Source of the DNA: Cryobacterium sp. PH31-O1 | Lineage (GTDB): Bacteria > Actinomycetota > Actinomycetes > Actinomycetales > Microbacteriaceae | Length of the DNA: 64,000 nt | Assembly (NCBI RefSeq): GCF_030063455.1 | Contig: NZ_JASITB010000007.1 | Location: 1 to 64,000 of the forward strand | Direction: 5' to 3' | Part shown: piece after piece, positions 15,107-24,089 of the stretch | How the letters are laid out: the number at the start of each line of letters is the position of its first letter | Numbering within the stretch: position 1 is the stretch's first letter | The notes under the pieces: model-generated | What the model was told of the DNA's origin: nothing | Database searches by the model: none | Seen by the model: only the letters and a program-made list of their open reading frames with translations | Program-made: the position numbers and the translations under genes

Positions 15107-16378
15107 CTAGCTTTCGCAGCCTACGCCGTCGCCGTCCCGGTCGAGGTGGCGACCGTAGCCGGGCTCGCCTGCGTGCACCGGAGCGGCTCCCGCCGCTCGT
15201 GCCGCAGTGCAGTTATCGTAATAGGCGCTTGCCGGAGCCGGCTCAATCGGTGCAGCCGGTGCCGGTTGCACGACAACAGGAATTGGCGCGACGGCCACCG
15301 GAGCGGGGGCCACGACCACCGGCTCCGGCGCAAAAGCGGATGCCGTAGCCCGCTCGTCGGGGCACGCCGCGAGAATCCGGGTCATCGCGTCGTGCTCGGC
15401 CTGGGTGACCCACAGTCCGTATGTTGCCTTCACCGAAATCTGGCGTGCCACGTATGCGCACCTGTACGACTTTGCCGGTGGCAACCAGGTGGCCGTGTCG
15501 CCGTCACCCTTGCTGGAGTTGGTGCGCCCGTCCACTGCCAAAAGGTTGAGTGGGTCGTTGGCCAGCGACACCCGCTGAGCGTTAGTGAGTTGCTGCGCGC
15601 CGGTCTGCCACGCATTCGACAGAGCCACAACGTGGTCGATCTGTACCAGTGACGAGGTCGAGTTGCCACGCACGAAATTGATGATTTTTCCCGTATACGG
15701 GCCGACCAGGGTGCCGGTCAAAACCCGACAACGTCCCGATTTCACGGGGTCGGTGAAGTCGCGCGCCAGGATATCGTTGCGCGTATCGCATCCGTTCTGG
15801 TCGACGTCGAGCCAGGCGGCGCCGAATTGCCCGCTGCGGTCATACCCGGTCTTGGGTGCGCGTCCCTTCACCGGGAGGGTCGCGAGCAGCGCGACGGCCG
15901 TGGTGTCAGTTGCCGCAGTATCGGCAAGAACGATGCTGGCCGCTTCCGATGCCGGCATCGTGGTGGCCGGATCGGCCGGTGCTTCGTCGGTGAAGACCAC
16001 CGGGGTGGGCGTGGGGCTTGGCGTCGGAGTCGGGCTCGGCGTCGGTGTCGGTGCGACGGTCACGGTCGGCTGCTCAGTTGAGCGCGCCAGCTTGGTGTCG
16101 AAGGAAGTCACGGCCAGCGAAGATCCGGCGATCATCGCCACGAGAGCCCCGGCCAGAACTATTCCGGCAATCTTGCGCGTTGGTATGACGGCCCAGGATT
16201 GGCGGCCCGTGGCCAGTACATAGATGGCGGTGAGGGTGCCGATCGTGCCGGCCATCGTGAACAGGGCGGAAAATCCGCCGGTCGACGCCGCCACGAGCAA
16301 CAACACTTGTGACACTCCGAGCATGATCCAGGTGAGCGTGGACAATTTGGGTCCGCGAAGACGGGGTGGTGTGGACAT
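15107..16378 (-). CDS. Membrane-anchored HNH (DUF1524-type) nuclease with excalibur calcium-binding domain
   Basis: ATG 16378 has GAAGGAG upstream and gives 423 residues. Three hydrophobic segments (about 14-32, 38-56, 68-90) precede a Pro-Thr-Ser linker with PTPTPSP repeats (about 108-125). The nuclease domain at about 175-330 contains QIDHVVALSNAW, ANDPLNLLAV and a lysine-rich SSKGDGD segment, the H-N-type layout of DUF1524/HNH nucleases. A second linker of Val/Pro/Ala leads to the excalibur domain at the C-terminus (YYDNCTAARAAG, then DRDGDGVGCE). It should act outside the membrane on nucleic acid with calcium, like the thermonuclease at 1760. Confidence 0.88.
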   Translation of the reverse strand: MSTPPRLRGPKLSTLTWIMLGVSQVLLLVAASTGGFSALFTMAGTIGTLTAIYVLATGRQSWAVIPTRKIAGIVLAGALVAMIAGSSLAVTSFDTKLARSTEQPTVTVAPTPTPSPTPTPSPTPTPVVFTDEAPADPATTMPASEAASIVLADTAATDTTAVALLATLPVKGRAPKTGYDRSGQFGAAWLDVDQNGCDTRNDILARDFTDPVKSGRCRVLTGTLVGPYTGKIINFVRGNSTSSLVQIDHVVALSNAWQTGAQQLTNAQRVSLANDPLNLLAVDGRTNSSKGDGDTATWLPPAKSYRCAYVARQISVKATYGLWVTQAEHDAMTRILAACPDERATASAFAPEPVVVAPAPVAVAPIPVVVQPAPAAPIEPAPASAYYDNCTAARAAGAAPVHAGEPGYGRHLDRDGDGVGCES

Positions 16379-16903
16379 GATGCTCCTTCGGCCGCATCGC
16401 CACGACCAGTCGAACTTACCGTCGGACCAGAGTTTTCGCACTCCCACCTTCGGGGCTTCTCGACTGACCTTTACAAAGGTGAACCGGCCGGGTCTGCGGC
16501 ATTCGCTTGTGACGGATGACACCTTGCAGTTGGTCGTGAGGCTCTCAGGGTTCGAGCGAGAGTGCGACCGCTGGCGTCTCGCCGACCGTGATGACCCACG
16601 TCAGCGCAGAATTAGTCTGGGCCATTTTGAACCAGCTCTGCAGCACTCCAGCCGGCTGAATCTAACGGCTAATACGCACTTGATCAGGTTAGTAACTGAA
16701 TTCCAAGCGGCGGCCAACCTGTCACGGGTCGCAAATTATTGCACGGCAGCGCCGGCGTGACCGAAAGTCAGCGGATTCGGAGAATATCGTGAGGATTCAT
16801 TCAAAAACTCCGGGCATGCTGGCGGACTCGCCCGAGCCACCCCGAAGTGCACGGGCCAAAAACCCAGCGAACGGGCGTACCTAGCGTCCATCATTCGCGC
16901 CAG
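16379..16903. other. Intergenic region without a recognisable gene
   Basis: About 525 bases between two divergent genes. It must contain the promoters of both. Open frames here have no ribosome-binding site or family resemblance. The stretch from 16600 to 16900 is less GC-rich than the flanks. I looked for a c-di-AMP (ydaO-type) riboswitch, common before cell-wall hydrolases in actinobacteria, and could not fit its conserved core. Confidence 0.5.
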
Positions 16904-17794
16904 ATGAAGGACATGCGCCCAAAAAACACTGAAACGCCCCGTGCCCACCTTGCCACCCGAAGCCACCGAAAGCCCCGCAAACCACGCACCCGCCGGCACG
17001 AGATTGCAGTTGCCACCGGTGCCGCACTCGTTATCGCCGGCCTCGTCGCCGGAAGCGGATTCGCCGCCCAGTCCGCCGATGCCAGGCAGGACAGCATCGC
17101 CGCCACGACGGCACTGGCCGAAACCTCGGGCCGGCAGAGCGACCAGCTCGACTTTTACGCTGCGCGCGGCGAGTCGATCACCCGCGACAACGCATACGCT
17201 GCCCTGAGCGCCGCCAACCTGGTCATCGCTGCCAGCGTCAGCAAGGTGGATTCCACGGCCCTCACCTCGGTAGCCAGCTCGCTCGCCAGCTACAACATTT
17301 TGCCGATCGACCAGGTCGAAGACCTCACGGCCGAGGCGAAAACCCAGACCGCGTCGGTTGCTGCAGCCACGGCCGAAGTTGACCGCGCTGCCGCTGAGGC
17401 GGCCGCTGCTGCCGCAGCAGCCGCTGCTGCCGCAGAAGTTGCAGCCGAAGCCGCTCGCGTGGAATCGCTCGCCGGGGGCAACAGCGTCGACGGCGCACGC
17501 GCCACGGCACGCTCGATGGCCGCCGCACAGTACGGCTGGGGCGAGGACCAGTTCAGCTGCCTCGACCGGCTCTGGCAGAAGGAATCCGGCTGGAACTATG
17601 CGGCCATGAACTCAAGCAGCGGCGCGACCGGAATTCCGCAGGCGCTGCCCGGCAGCAAGATGGCCTCGGCAGGCACCGACTGGGCCACCAACGCGACCAC
17701 GCAGATCAGTTGGGGGCTCGGCTACATCAAGGCCTCCTCCTACGGAACGCCGTGCGCAGCCTGGTCGCATTCGCAGGCCGTCGGCTGGTACTGA
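16904..17794 (+). CDS. Secreted lytic transglycosylase-like cell-wall hydrolase
   Basis: ATG 16904 is used; ATG 16913 and GTG 16847 are alternatives and none has an ideal ribosome-binding site. The roughly 296-residue protein has a basic N-terminus, a membrane/signal helix (about 34-56), and a helical region with a poly-alanine coiled segment (about 160-185). The last 100 residues form a transglycosylase-like domain. This contains AAAQYGWGEDQFSCLDRLW, the catalytic-looking glutamate in QKESGWN, and SGATGIPQALPGSKM. It should cut peptidoglycan glycan strands during growth. The domain resembles the 'aggregation-promoting factor C-terminal-like' group in actinobacteria. Confidence 0.85.
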   Translation: MKDMRPKNTETPRAHLATRSHRKPRKPRTRRHEIAVATGAALVIAGLVAGSGFAAQSADARQDSIAATTALAETSGRQSDQLDFYAARGESITRDNAYAALSAANLVIAASVSKVDSTALTSVASSLASYNILPIDQVEDLTAEAKTQTASVAAATAEVDRAAAEAAAAAAAAAAAAEVAAEAARVESLAGGNSVDGARATARSMAAAQYGWGEDQFSCLDRLWQKESGWNYAAMNSSSGATGIPQALPGSKMASAGTDWATNATTQISWGLGYIKASSYGTPCAAWSHSQAVGWY

Positions 17795-18014
17795 TCTCGA
17801 TCGTCGTGGGCGGTTTATGCCCCGGTCACGACCGAATCGACGAGGAGCAGGCTGTTTCGTCACGGCTGGCCGCAGGTTCTGCGGCGGCCGGCCGAGGCGC
17901 AGGGCGCGGCGCTACGATGGGCAAGCGAGGGCTCGGCTGAATAAATACGGCGCGGCACACCGACGTGCCCGTCGCGGGAGCCCGCACACCTATCTCTTAT
18001 GGAGGCGTTTTTCG

Positions 18015-21000
18015 ATGTCGTCTGGTTTCACCCGAACGGATCTGTTCCCTTCAGATCCCACGCTCGAAACGTTCATAGTTGATTACTACGAGCATCTAAC
18101 AGGCGAGGATGCGGCGACGTACACCCCGGAGCTTCTCGAATCGCGCGCGCGCGCGCACTGGCAGGTCGCGCAGCGTCGGGTACCGAAGACGGCCACAATC
18201 GAGATTCGTAATGAATCCGGTCGCAGCGTCGTCTATATCGTCACCGACGACATGCCATTTCTCGTGGACTCGGTCACGGCCGAACTCGTGCGCCAGCATT
18301 CGGCCATCCACCTGGTCGTGCACCCCCTGCTGATCGTGGCCCGCAGCAAAGCCACCAACGATCTGGTCGACATCAACCGCATTCCGGCCAGCGCTGGCGT
18401 TTCAAGCGGTGATACCTCGGCCATGCCCAACATTGCACACCTCATCGCGACCGGTGATGACGCCTCGCACCTCGAATCCTGGATCGCCATCGAGATCGAC
18501 ACGGCCAGCGAGGAAGAACAGGCCAGCCTTATCGCCGGGCTCACCGCCGTTCTCGGCGACGTGCGCGCTGCCGTCGCCGACTGGCCGCTCATGCGCACCA
18601 AGGCCATGCAGATCGCCAACGCCCTCGATTCGATCAACGGCGCCGAGCAGATCAAAGACCTCCACCAGACCCAACAGCTGCTGCACTGGCTCGACGAGGG
18701 CAACTTCACCTTTCTCGGTTACCGCGAATACAACCTCGCGACGCTCGGCGGCGAAGACGTTCTCACCCTCATTGAGGGCAGCGGCCTCGGCCTGCTGCGT
18801 TCCGCCGACGATCGGCACCAGATCCAGCACCTGACGGATGCCGGCCGGCAGAAGGCGCGCGAGCGCACTGCCCTGGTCATCACCAAGGCCAACTCCCGGT
18901 CCACCGTGCACCGCCCCGCCTACTTCGACTACATCGGCATCAAGAGCTTCGACGCTAACGGTCAGGTCAACGGGGAGCAGCGCTTCATCGGACTGTTCGC
19001 TGCGAGTGCCTACACCAGCTCGGTCACCGCCGTGCCGGTGCTGCGCGAAAAGGTCAACGCCGTCATGACCGAGGTGGGCTTTCCACTCGAGTCGCACAGC
19101 GGCAAGGATCTGCTCGGCATCATGGAAACCTACCCGCGTGACGAGCTCTTCCAGATCGAGGTGCCCGCCCTCGTCACCGCATCGCTCGCCATCCAGCGTC
19201 TGCAGGAACGTCGCCGCACCCGACTGTTCCTGCGACCCGACATCTACGGCCGTTTCATGTCGGCGCTCGTCTACCTGCCGCGTGACCGCTACAACACCGC
19301 CGTGCGGCTGCGCATTGAGAAAGAGCTGCAGGAGACGTTCAACTCGGAATCGCTCGACTTCGAAGCACGCATGACCGAATCCGCGCTGGCGCGATTGTTC
19401 TATCGCATCCGCTTGCCCAAGGAGATCTCGGCTGACACGGTCGATGCCGCCGCGCTGGAACACCGACTGGCCATGGCCGTGCGGTCCTGGCCAGAGGGCA
19501 TCAGCGACGAACTGCGCGAAACGCACTCGGTCGAAGAAGCCGAGCGCTTGTCCGGCGTGTGGGCCGACGCTTTTCCCGACAGCTACCGGATCGATTACGA
19601 AATCACCGACGCCCTCGAAGACATCGGACGGTTCGAGGCGTGCGCCGCGCAGGTGGGGGCATCCGCTGACGCACATACCCGTCCGGGACTGCACGTCTAC
19701 CTGCCCAAGACGGCTGGCGACCCCGCCGAAGACGCTCGAATCAAGCTGTACATGACCGAACCGAAAAGCCTCAGCCAGATTCTGCCCTTTCTGCAGAACC
19801 TGGGGATCGAGGTGCTCGATGAGGTACCGTTCGAAATCCAGACCGCCGACGGGCGCAGCTTCTACCTCTACGACTTCGGACTGCACTACCCGGCCGGAGT
19901 CGACCCGGTGTCGACCGGCACGCTGCTGGCCGATTCTTTCGGCGCAGCCATCAGCGGGGCCATCGAATCCGACAGCCTCGACCGCCTGGTCTTGCAAGAC
20001 GGCTTGCCCTGGCATCGCGTGGTCATTCTGCGCAGCTACGCCAAGTACCTCCGTCAGATCGGCAACACCAACTCCTACGGCTTCGTCGCCAACGCACTGC
20101 TGGCCAACCCGGCCGTCACGGGCGGCCTCGTCGCCCTGTTCGAGGCCCGGTTCGACCCCGACCTCGCCGACGACGAGCGGATGCTCCGCGTCGCCGACGT
20201 GCGCGAACAGCTGCGGGTCGCGATGGAGCAGGTTGCCACCCTCGACGCCGACCGCGTGCTGCGCACGCTGATCACCCTGATCGAAGCGTCGCTGCGCACG
20301 AACTTTTTTCAGTACAAGCCGTACCTGAGCATCAAGCTCGACCCGTCCCAGATCGAGCAGATGCCCTCGCCCAAGCCCATGTACGAGATTTGGGTGTATT
20401 CGCCGCGGGTGGAGGGCGTGCACCTGCGCTTTGGCAAGGTTGCCCGCGGTGGGCTGCGCTGGTCGGACCGCCGCGAAGACTTTCGCACCGAGGTGCTCGG
20501 CCTGGTCAAGGCGCAAACGGTCAAGAACGCCGTCATCGTGCCGACCGGCGCCAAGGGCGGATTCTTCGCCAAGAAGCTTCCCGACCCCGGCATCGATCGT
20601 GCGGCCTGGATGGCGGAGGGCATCGACAGCTACAAAACCTTCATTCGTGGCCTGCTCGACCTCACCGACAACCTGGTCGCCGAAACCGACGGTGAGCATG
20701 TCGTGGCACCGCACCGCGTGGTGCGCCATGATGATGACGACAGCTACCTGGTCGTCGCCGCCGACAAGGGCACAGCGTCGTTCTCGGACATCGCCAACGG
20801 GCTGGCCGCCGAGTATGGTTTCTGGCTCGGCGACGCGTTCGCCTCCGGTGGCTCGGTCGGTTACGACCACAAGGAGATGGGCATCACCGCCCGGGGCGCC
20901 TGGGAGTCGGTCAAACGCCACTTCAGCGAACTCGGCGTTGACACCCAGACCGAAGATTTCACCGTTGTCGGTGTCGGCGACATGTCCGGCGATGTGTTCG

Positions 21001-22856
21001 GCAACGGCATGCTGCTGTCGGAGCACACGAAGCTCGTCGCGGCCTTCGATCACCGGCACATTTTTCTCGATCCCAACCCCGACCCGGCGCTCTCTTTCGC
21101 CGAACGGGCCCGACTGTTCGAACTGCCGCGCTCGTCGTGGGCGGACTATTCGACCGACCTGATCAGCGCCGGCGGCGGCGTCTTTCCGCGCCAGGCCAAG
21201 GTCGTTCCGATCTCGAACGAGGTGCGGGTCGTGCTCGGCCTGCCCGAGAGCACCACCCAGCTGAGCCCGCCCGAACTGCTGCGGGCCATTCTGCTGGCAC
21301 CCACCGACCTGCTCTACAACGGCGGCATCGGCACCTACGTGAAGGCCAGCACCGAAACGGCAGCGCAGGTTGGCGACAAGGCGAACGATGGCATCCGTGT
21401 CGACGGCAGGGACCTGCGGGTCAAGGTCGTGGGGGAGGGCGGCAACCTCGGCTTCACCCAGCTCGGCCGCATCGAAGCCGCACTCGCCGGCGTGATCCTC
21501 AACACCGACGCCATCGACAATTCGGCCGGCGTTGACTGCTCAGACCATGAAGTCAACATCAAGATTTTCGTCGATCGCATGGTCGCCGCCGGCAAGCTCG
21601 ACCCCGCAGAGCGGGCCGAGTTCCTCGCCGAGATGACCGATGAGGTGGGGCGTCTGGTTCTGGTGGACAACGTCGACCAGAACATTCTGCTGCTCAACGA
21701 CCGGGTGCTCGTAAACAACTGGAGCCCGAGCTACGAACGCCTCATGAACTGGCTCGAAGAATCGGGAGACCTGCAGCGCGAGCTGGAGGCCCTGCCGACG
21801 ACGGCCACGCTGCGGGAGCGTCTCGACCGCGGACAGGGCCTGACCAGCCCCGAGTTGAGTGTGCTAGCCGCCTACGCCAAAATCGAGCTGGCCACCGCGC
21901 TGCGCGACAGTGATCTGGCCGACGACCCCTGGTTCGGTCGCACCCTGCGCCGCTACTTTCCAACCCAGCTGTCCCAGCGTTTCGATGCAGAGCTCGACAC
22001 GCATCCGCTTCGCCGGGAGATCATCGCGACCGTCGTAGCAAATGACATGATCAACCTCGGTGGCATCACCTTCGCCTTTCGCACGATGGAAGAGACCTCG
22101 GCCAGCCAGGCGACGATCGCGCGCGCCTTCGTGGCCCTTCGCGAGATCTTCGACATCGACACGATGGTTGACGAGCTCAACGCTCTGCCGTCATCGTTCC
22201 CGACCGAAAAGTGGACGGCGATTCACCTCGACATTCGCCGGCTGCTCGACCGGGCCGTGCGCTGGCAGGTCAATCACGGCGGCAACATGCCGGTCGGTGC
22301 GGTGATTGCCAAGTACCAGCCGCAGATTGCACTCATGCGCGAGCATCTCGGTGAGTACCTGCAGGGCACCGACCGGGGGCGCCTGGAAACGCAGGAGGAC
22401 AAGGCCAGGGAGTGGGGCCTGCCCGACGACCTCGGTCGCCGCTGGTCGGAGCTGTTCGAGGCTTACGCGCTGCTCGACGTGGCCAAGGTCGCCGCGCGGG
22501 CCAACGTGCCGGTCACCGAGGTCGCCGCCATCTACTACACGGTCTACAACCGTTTCGGTGTCGATAACCTGCTGGAGCGCATCACGAAGCTGCCGCGCAA
22601 GGACCGCTGGCAAGCCCTCGCCCGCGCCGCCCTGCGCGACGACCTCTACTCGACCGTCGCCGACATGGCCCGCTCCGTGCTCGACGAAACGGATGCCGGC
22701 ACTGCCGACGAGCGCCTCCTCGCCTGGGAAGCGCTCAACGCCGAACAACTCGGCCGGGCACGCAGCGTGTTCGAGGAGGTCAACTCCCTCGCGCAAGACG
22801 ACATGGCGTCGCTTTCGGTGGCCGTGCGTCTGCTGCGATCCATCGTGCGCCGCTAA
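18015..22856 (+). CDS. NAD-specific glutamate dehydrogenase, large (180-kDa) type
   Basis: ATG 18015 follows GGAGG by nine bases and gives 1613 residues, the normal length of the large NAD-GDH family. The upstream extension of the frame is not coding. The long N-terminal part is the regulatory ACT-like region. The catalytic core around residues 810-850 contains GGLRWSDRREDFRTEVLGL, and VPTGAKGGFF carries the substrate lysine. The dinucleotide-binding part near 983-1000 reads VVGVGDMSGDVFGNG. The enzyme deaminates glutamate to 2-oxoglutarate and ammonia. It would consume the glutamate made by histidine breakdown elsewhere in this window. The gene is monocistronic and ends at a strong terminator. 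Confidence 0.95.
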   Translation: MSSGFTRTDLFPSDPTLETFIVDYYEHLTGEDAATYTPELLESRARAHWQVAQRRVPKTATIEIRNESGRSVVYIVTDDMPFLVDSVTAELVRQHSAIHLVVHPLLIVARSKATNDLVDINRIPASAGVSSGDTSAMPNIAHLIATGDDASHLESWIAIEIDTASEEEQASLIAGLTAVLGDVRAAVADWPLMRTKAMQIANALDSINGAEQIKDLHQTQQLLHWLDEGNFTFLGYREYNLATLGGEDVLTLIEGSGLGLLRSADDRHQIQHLTDAGRQKARERTALVITKANSRSTVHRPAYFDYIGIKSFDANGQVNGEQRFIGLFAASAYTSSVTAVPVLREKVNAVMTEVGFPLESHSGKDLLGIMETYPRDELFQIEVPALVTASLAIQRLQERRRTRLFLRPDIYGRFMSALVYLPRDRYNTAVRLRIEKELQETFNSESLDFEARMTESALARLFYRIRLPKEISADTVDAAALEHRLAMAVRSWPEGISDELRETHSVEEAERLSGVWADAFPDSYRIDYEITDALEDIGRFEACAAQVGASADAHTRPGLHVYLPKTAGDPAEDARIKLYMTEPKSLSQILPFLQNLGIEVLDEVPFEIQTADGRSFYLYDFGLHYPAGVDPVSTGTLLADSFGAAISGAIESDSLDRLVLQDGLPWHRVVILRSYAKYLRQIGNTNSYGFVANALLANPAVTGGLVALFEARFDPDLADDERMLRVADVREQLRVAMEQVATLDADRVLRTLITLIEASLRTNFFQYKPYLSIKLDPSQIEQMPSPKPMYEIWVYSPRVEGVHLRFGKVARGGLRWSDRREDFRTEVLGLVKAQTVKNAVIVPTGAKGGFFAKKLPDPGIDRAAWMAEGIDSYKTFIRGLLDLTDNLVAETDGEHVVAPHRVVRHDDDDSYLVVAADKGTASFSDIANGLAAEYGFWLGDAFASGGSVGYDHKEMGITARGAWESVKRHFSELGVDTQTEDFTVVGVGDMSGDVFGNGMLLSEHTKLVAAFDHRHIFLDPNPDPALSFAERARLFELPRSSWADYSTDLISAGGGVFPRQAKVVPISNEVRVVLGLPESTTQLSPPELLRAILLAPTDLLYNGGIGTYVKASTETAAQVGDKANDGIRVDGRDLRVKVVGEGGNLGFTQLGRIEAALAGVILNTDAIDNSAGVDCSDHEVNIKIFVDRMVAAGKLDPAERAEFLAEMTDEVGRLVLVDNVDQNILLLNDRVLVNNWSPSYERLMNWLEESGDLQRELEALPTTATLRERLDRGQGLTSPELSVLAAYAKIELATALRDSDLADDPWFGRTLRRYFPTQLSQRFDAELDTHPLRREIIATVVANDMINLGGITFAFRTMEETSASQATIARAFVALREIFDIDTMVDELNALPSSFPTEKWTAIHLDIRRLLDRAVRWQVNHGGNMPVGAVIAKYQPQIALMREHLGEYLQGTDRGRLETQEDKAREWGLPDDLGRRWSELFEAYALLDVAKVAARANVPVTEVAAIYYTVYNRFGVDNLLERITKLPRKDRWQALARAALRDDLYSTVADMARSVLDETDAGTADERLLAWEALNAEQLGRARSVFEEVNSLAQDDMASLSVAVRLLRSIVRR

Positions 22857-22867
22857 CAGCGCCAGAT

Positions 22868-22895
22868 GAGGGCGCCCCGAGTGCGGGGCGCCCTC
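22868..22895 (+). terminator. Terminator after the NAD-GDH gene
   Basis: GAGGGCGCCCC (22868-22878) and GGGGCGCCCTC (22885-22895) form a perfect 11-bp stem with a six-base loop, followed by TTCG. It lies 11 bases after the stop codon. Confidence 0.85.
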
Positions 22896-22920
22896 TTCGA
22901 GTCGGTCTACGAACCATACT

Positions 22921-23005
22921 GTTCATAACTGCGGAGATTTCGTGGCAATAATCCGCAAGAGCACTCTGCACAGGGCCCGTGTCGAGAATCTCCGCAGTTA
23001 GGAAC
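22921..23005. repeat. Long inverted repeat, candidate palindromic/MITE-like element
   Basis: The arm GTTCATAACTGCGGAGATT (22921-22939) is matched by AATCTCCGCAGTTAGGAAC (22987-23005) with a single mismatch; the inner 14 bases are perfect. The 47-base spacer has no gene. The element lies between the GDH terminator and a gene remnant, as expected for a dispersed non-coding repeat, though a single copy in the window cannot prove dispersal. Confidence 0.6.
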
Positions 23006-23022
23006 CGCGCTAACACGTCAGA

Positions 23023-23307
23023 GTGACGCTCCACGCGAACGAGCGTTGTTGCGGTGGCCTCGGCCATCCTCTGGGCGCGCTACAGACGGCCGATGAATTT
23101 CAGGTCGCGACGCCCGCAGACTGGATCCCGGGAGAGCCCGTCATTATGCCGCTGCCCGGCTCCGGTGGAACGGCTAAGGAGCGCGTGGGCGGTGCCGACG
23201 AAGATCAGCGCACCTGTCAGGACTGGTTCTTCTGCACGAAGGAACTCAGCGAAAGCGAGACTGACGCCCGGCCTAAGGTCGCGGCACTCGAACCCGTCGC
23301 TGGCTAG
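23023..23307 (+). pseudogene. C-terminal remnant of a peroxiredoxin (AhpC/TSA family)
   Basis: Residues about 19-75 of this frame (ALQTADEF, ATPADWIPGEPVIMPLPGSG, then DWFFCTKEL) match the C-terminal arm of AhpC/TSA peroxiredoxins that contains the PADW..G..V motif and the resolving-type cysteine. The thioredoxin-fold body with the peroxidatic cysteine is absent, and the residues before ALQT do not fit the family. The fragment starts 18 bases after the inverted repeat, so an insertion or deletion event there may have removed the 5' end. No intact copy is in the window. Confidence 0.75.
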
Positions 23308-23627
23308 GGCAGCGCGGAGATGGCGAGGGCGATGGCCATCCAGAGCGGCATCGCCGCGACCATGAGCGCGAGGCCGATCCACTGCAGCCGGATGTAGGCC
23401 TGGTCTGCGTCACCGCGCTTGCGGGTGCGCACGATGTCGATCACCGACACGACCATGCCCACGAACATCAGCGGAGACACCGTCAGCAGGGCAAAGATAC
23501 TGATCGCATTGTTGCGCACGTCAACGCAGACGGCGACTCCGAGCACGCTGTAGAGCAGGAAGAGTGCGGCGCTGACCCACAGCGAAATAGGAATGCGTCG
23601 CGTCGACGGCGTGACAGTTGCGTGCAT
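23304..23627 (-). CDS. Small membrane protein of unknown function
   Basis: The protein has 107 residues with three hydrophobic segments (about 13-35, 42-64, 82-105). A charged cytoplasmic loop (RTRKRGDADQAYIR) lies between the second and third. I recognise no family motif. It converges on and slightly overlaps the end of the peroxiredoxin remnant. Confidence 0.65.
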   Translation of the reverse strand: MHATVTPSTRRIPISLWVSAALFLLYSVLGVAVCVDVRNNAISIFALLTVSPLMFVGMVVSVIDIVRTRKRGDADQAYIRLQWIGLALMVAAMPLWMAIALAISALP

Positions 23628-23695
23628 GGTTGCGACCCCCCATTGGTATCTGCGATTTCTGACAGTAGCACGGGGGTGCGTTGGGTGACGCCCGG

Positions 23696-23968
23696 TCAGC
23701 TGATGCGGCCGAGCTGGGTGAGCTTGGTGCGCACCTCGGCGTCGCTCGGTTCGACGAGGTGTGTGTCGTCGGGAAAAACGATGACGGGAATGTTGGTGCG
23801 GCCGCTGATGGCACGGGCACGTTCGGCGCCATCCTCGACCAGCAGCAGGTCGACGTAGTCGTAGTCCACCTCGAGGCGATCGAGCAGTGACTTAGAACGA
23901 CGGCAGTCGCCGCACCACTCCGCTCCGAACATCGTGATGCGCGGTGGGGTGGCAGCAGTTTCAGTCAT
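23696..23968 (-). CDS. Glutaredoxin-family protein (mycoredoxin-like)
   Basis: Start 23968 (MTETAATPPRITMFGAEWCG) gives 90 residues, the glutaredoxin size; the longer frame to 24037 has no ribosome-binding site. The redox motif is C-G-D-C in AEWCGDCRRSK, the cis-proline is in TNIPVIVFPD, and the substrate-binding turn is EPSDAEV. In actinobacteria such proteins use mycothiol rather than glutathione to reduce mixed disulfides. CGDC differs from the CGYC/CPYC of classical enzymes, so the partner is uncertain. Confidence 0.88.
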   Translation of the reverse strand: MTETAATPPRITMFGAEWCGDCRRSKSLLDRLEVDYDYVDLLLVEDGAERARAISGRTNIPVIVFPDDTHLVEPSDAEVRTKLTQLGRIS

Positions 23969-24039
23969 AGGAGTGATCCTAGGTGGCGTGCCTGTGTGGC
24001 GCGGGTGGGCATCCGCATTCAGCGAACCTGGGTGCAAAA

Positions 24040-24067
24040 GACGGCGCGAGCAAGCACTCGCGCCGTC
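24040..24067 (-). terminator. Rho-independent terminator of the gene at 24090
   Basis: On the minus strand an 11-bp perfect stem (GACGGCGCGAG / CTCGCGCCGTC) with a six-base loop is followed directly by TTTTG. It lies 22 bases past the stop of the DUF4190-like gene and is the cleanest intrinsic terminator in the window. Confidence 0.9.
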
Positions 24068-24089
24068 TCACTTGCTGGTTGGGGCTTCG

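Noticed and set aside
16600-16904. Possible c-di-AMP (ydaO) riboswitch before the lytic transglycosylase
   Set aside because: I could not align the conserved core segments or a final terminator/anti-terminator. A covariance-model search would decide.
18402-21059. 885-codon open frame on the minus strand inside the NAD-GDH gene
   Set aside because: It is the antisense shadow of a long GC-rich gene: no ribosome-binding site, no domain resemblance, and a composition rich in Ala/Gly/Arg/Val as expected of shadow frames.
22780-23067. 95-codon minus-strand frame covering the inverted repeat
   Set aside because: It overlaps the GDH end and terminator, and its sequence is set by the palindrome. No family resemblance.
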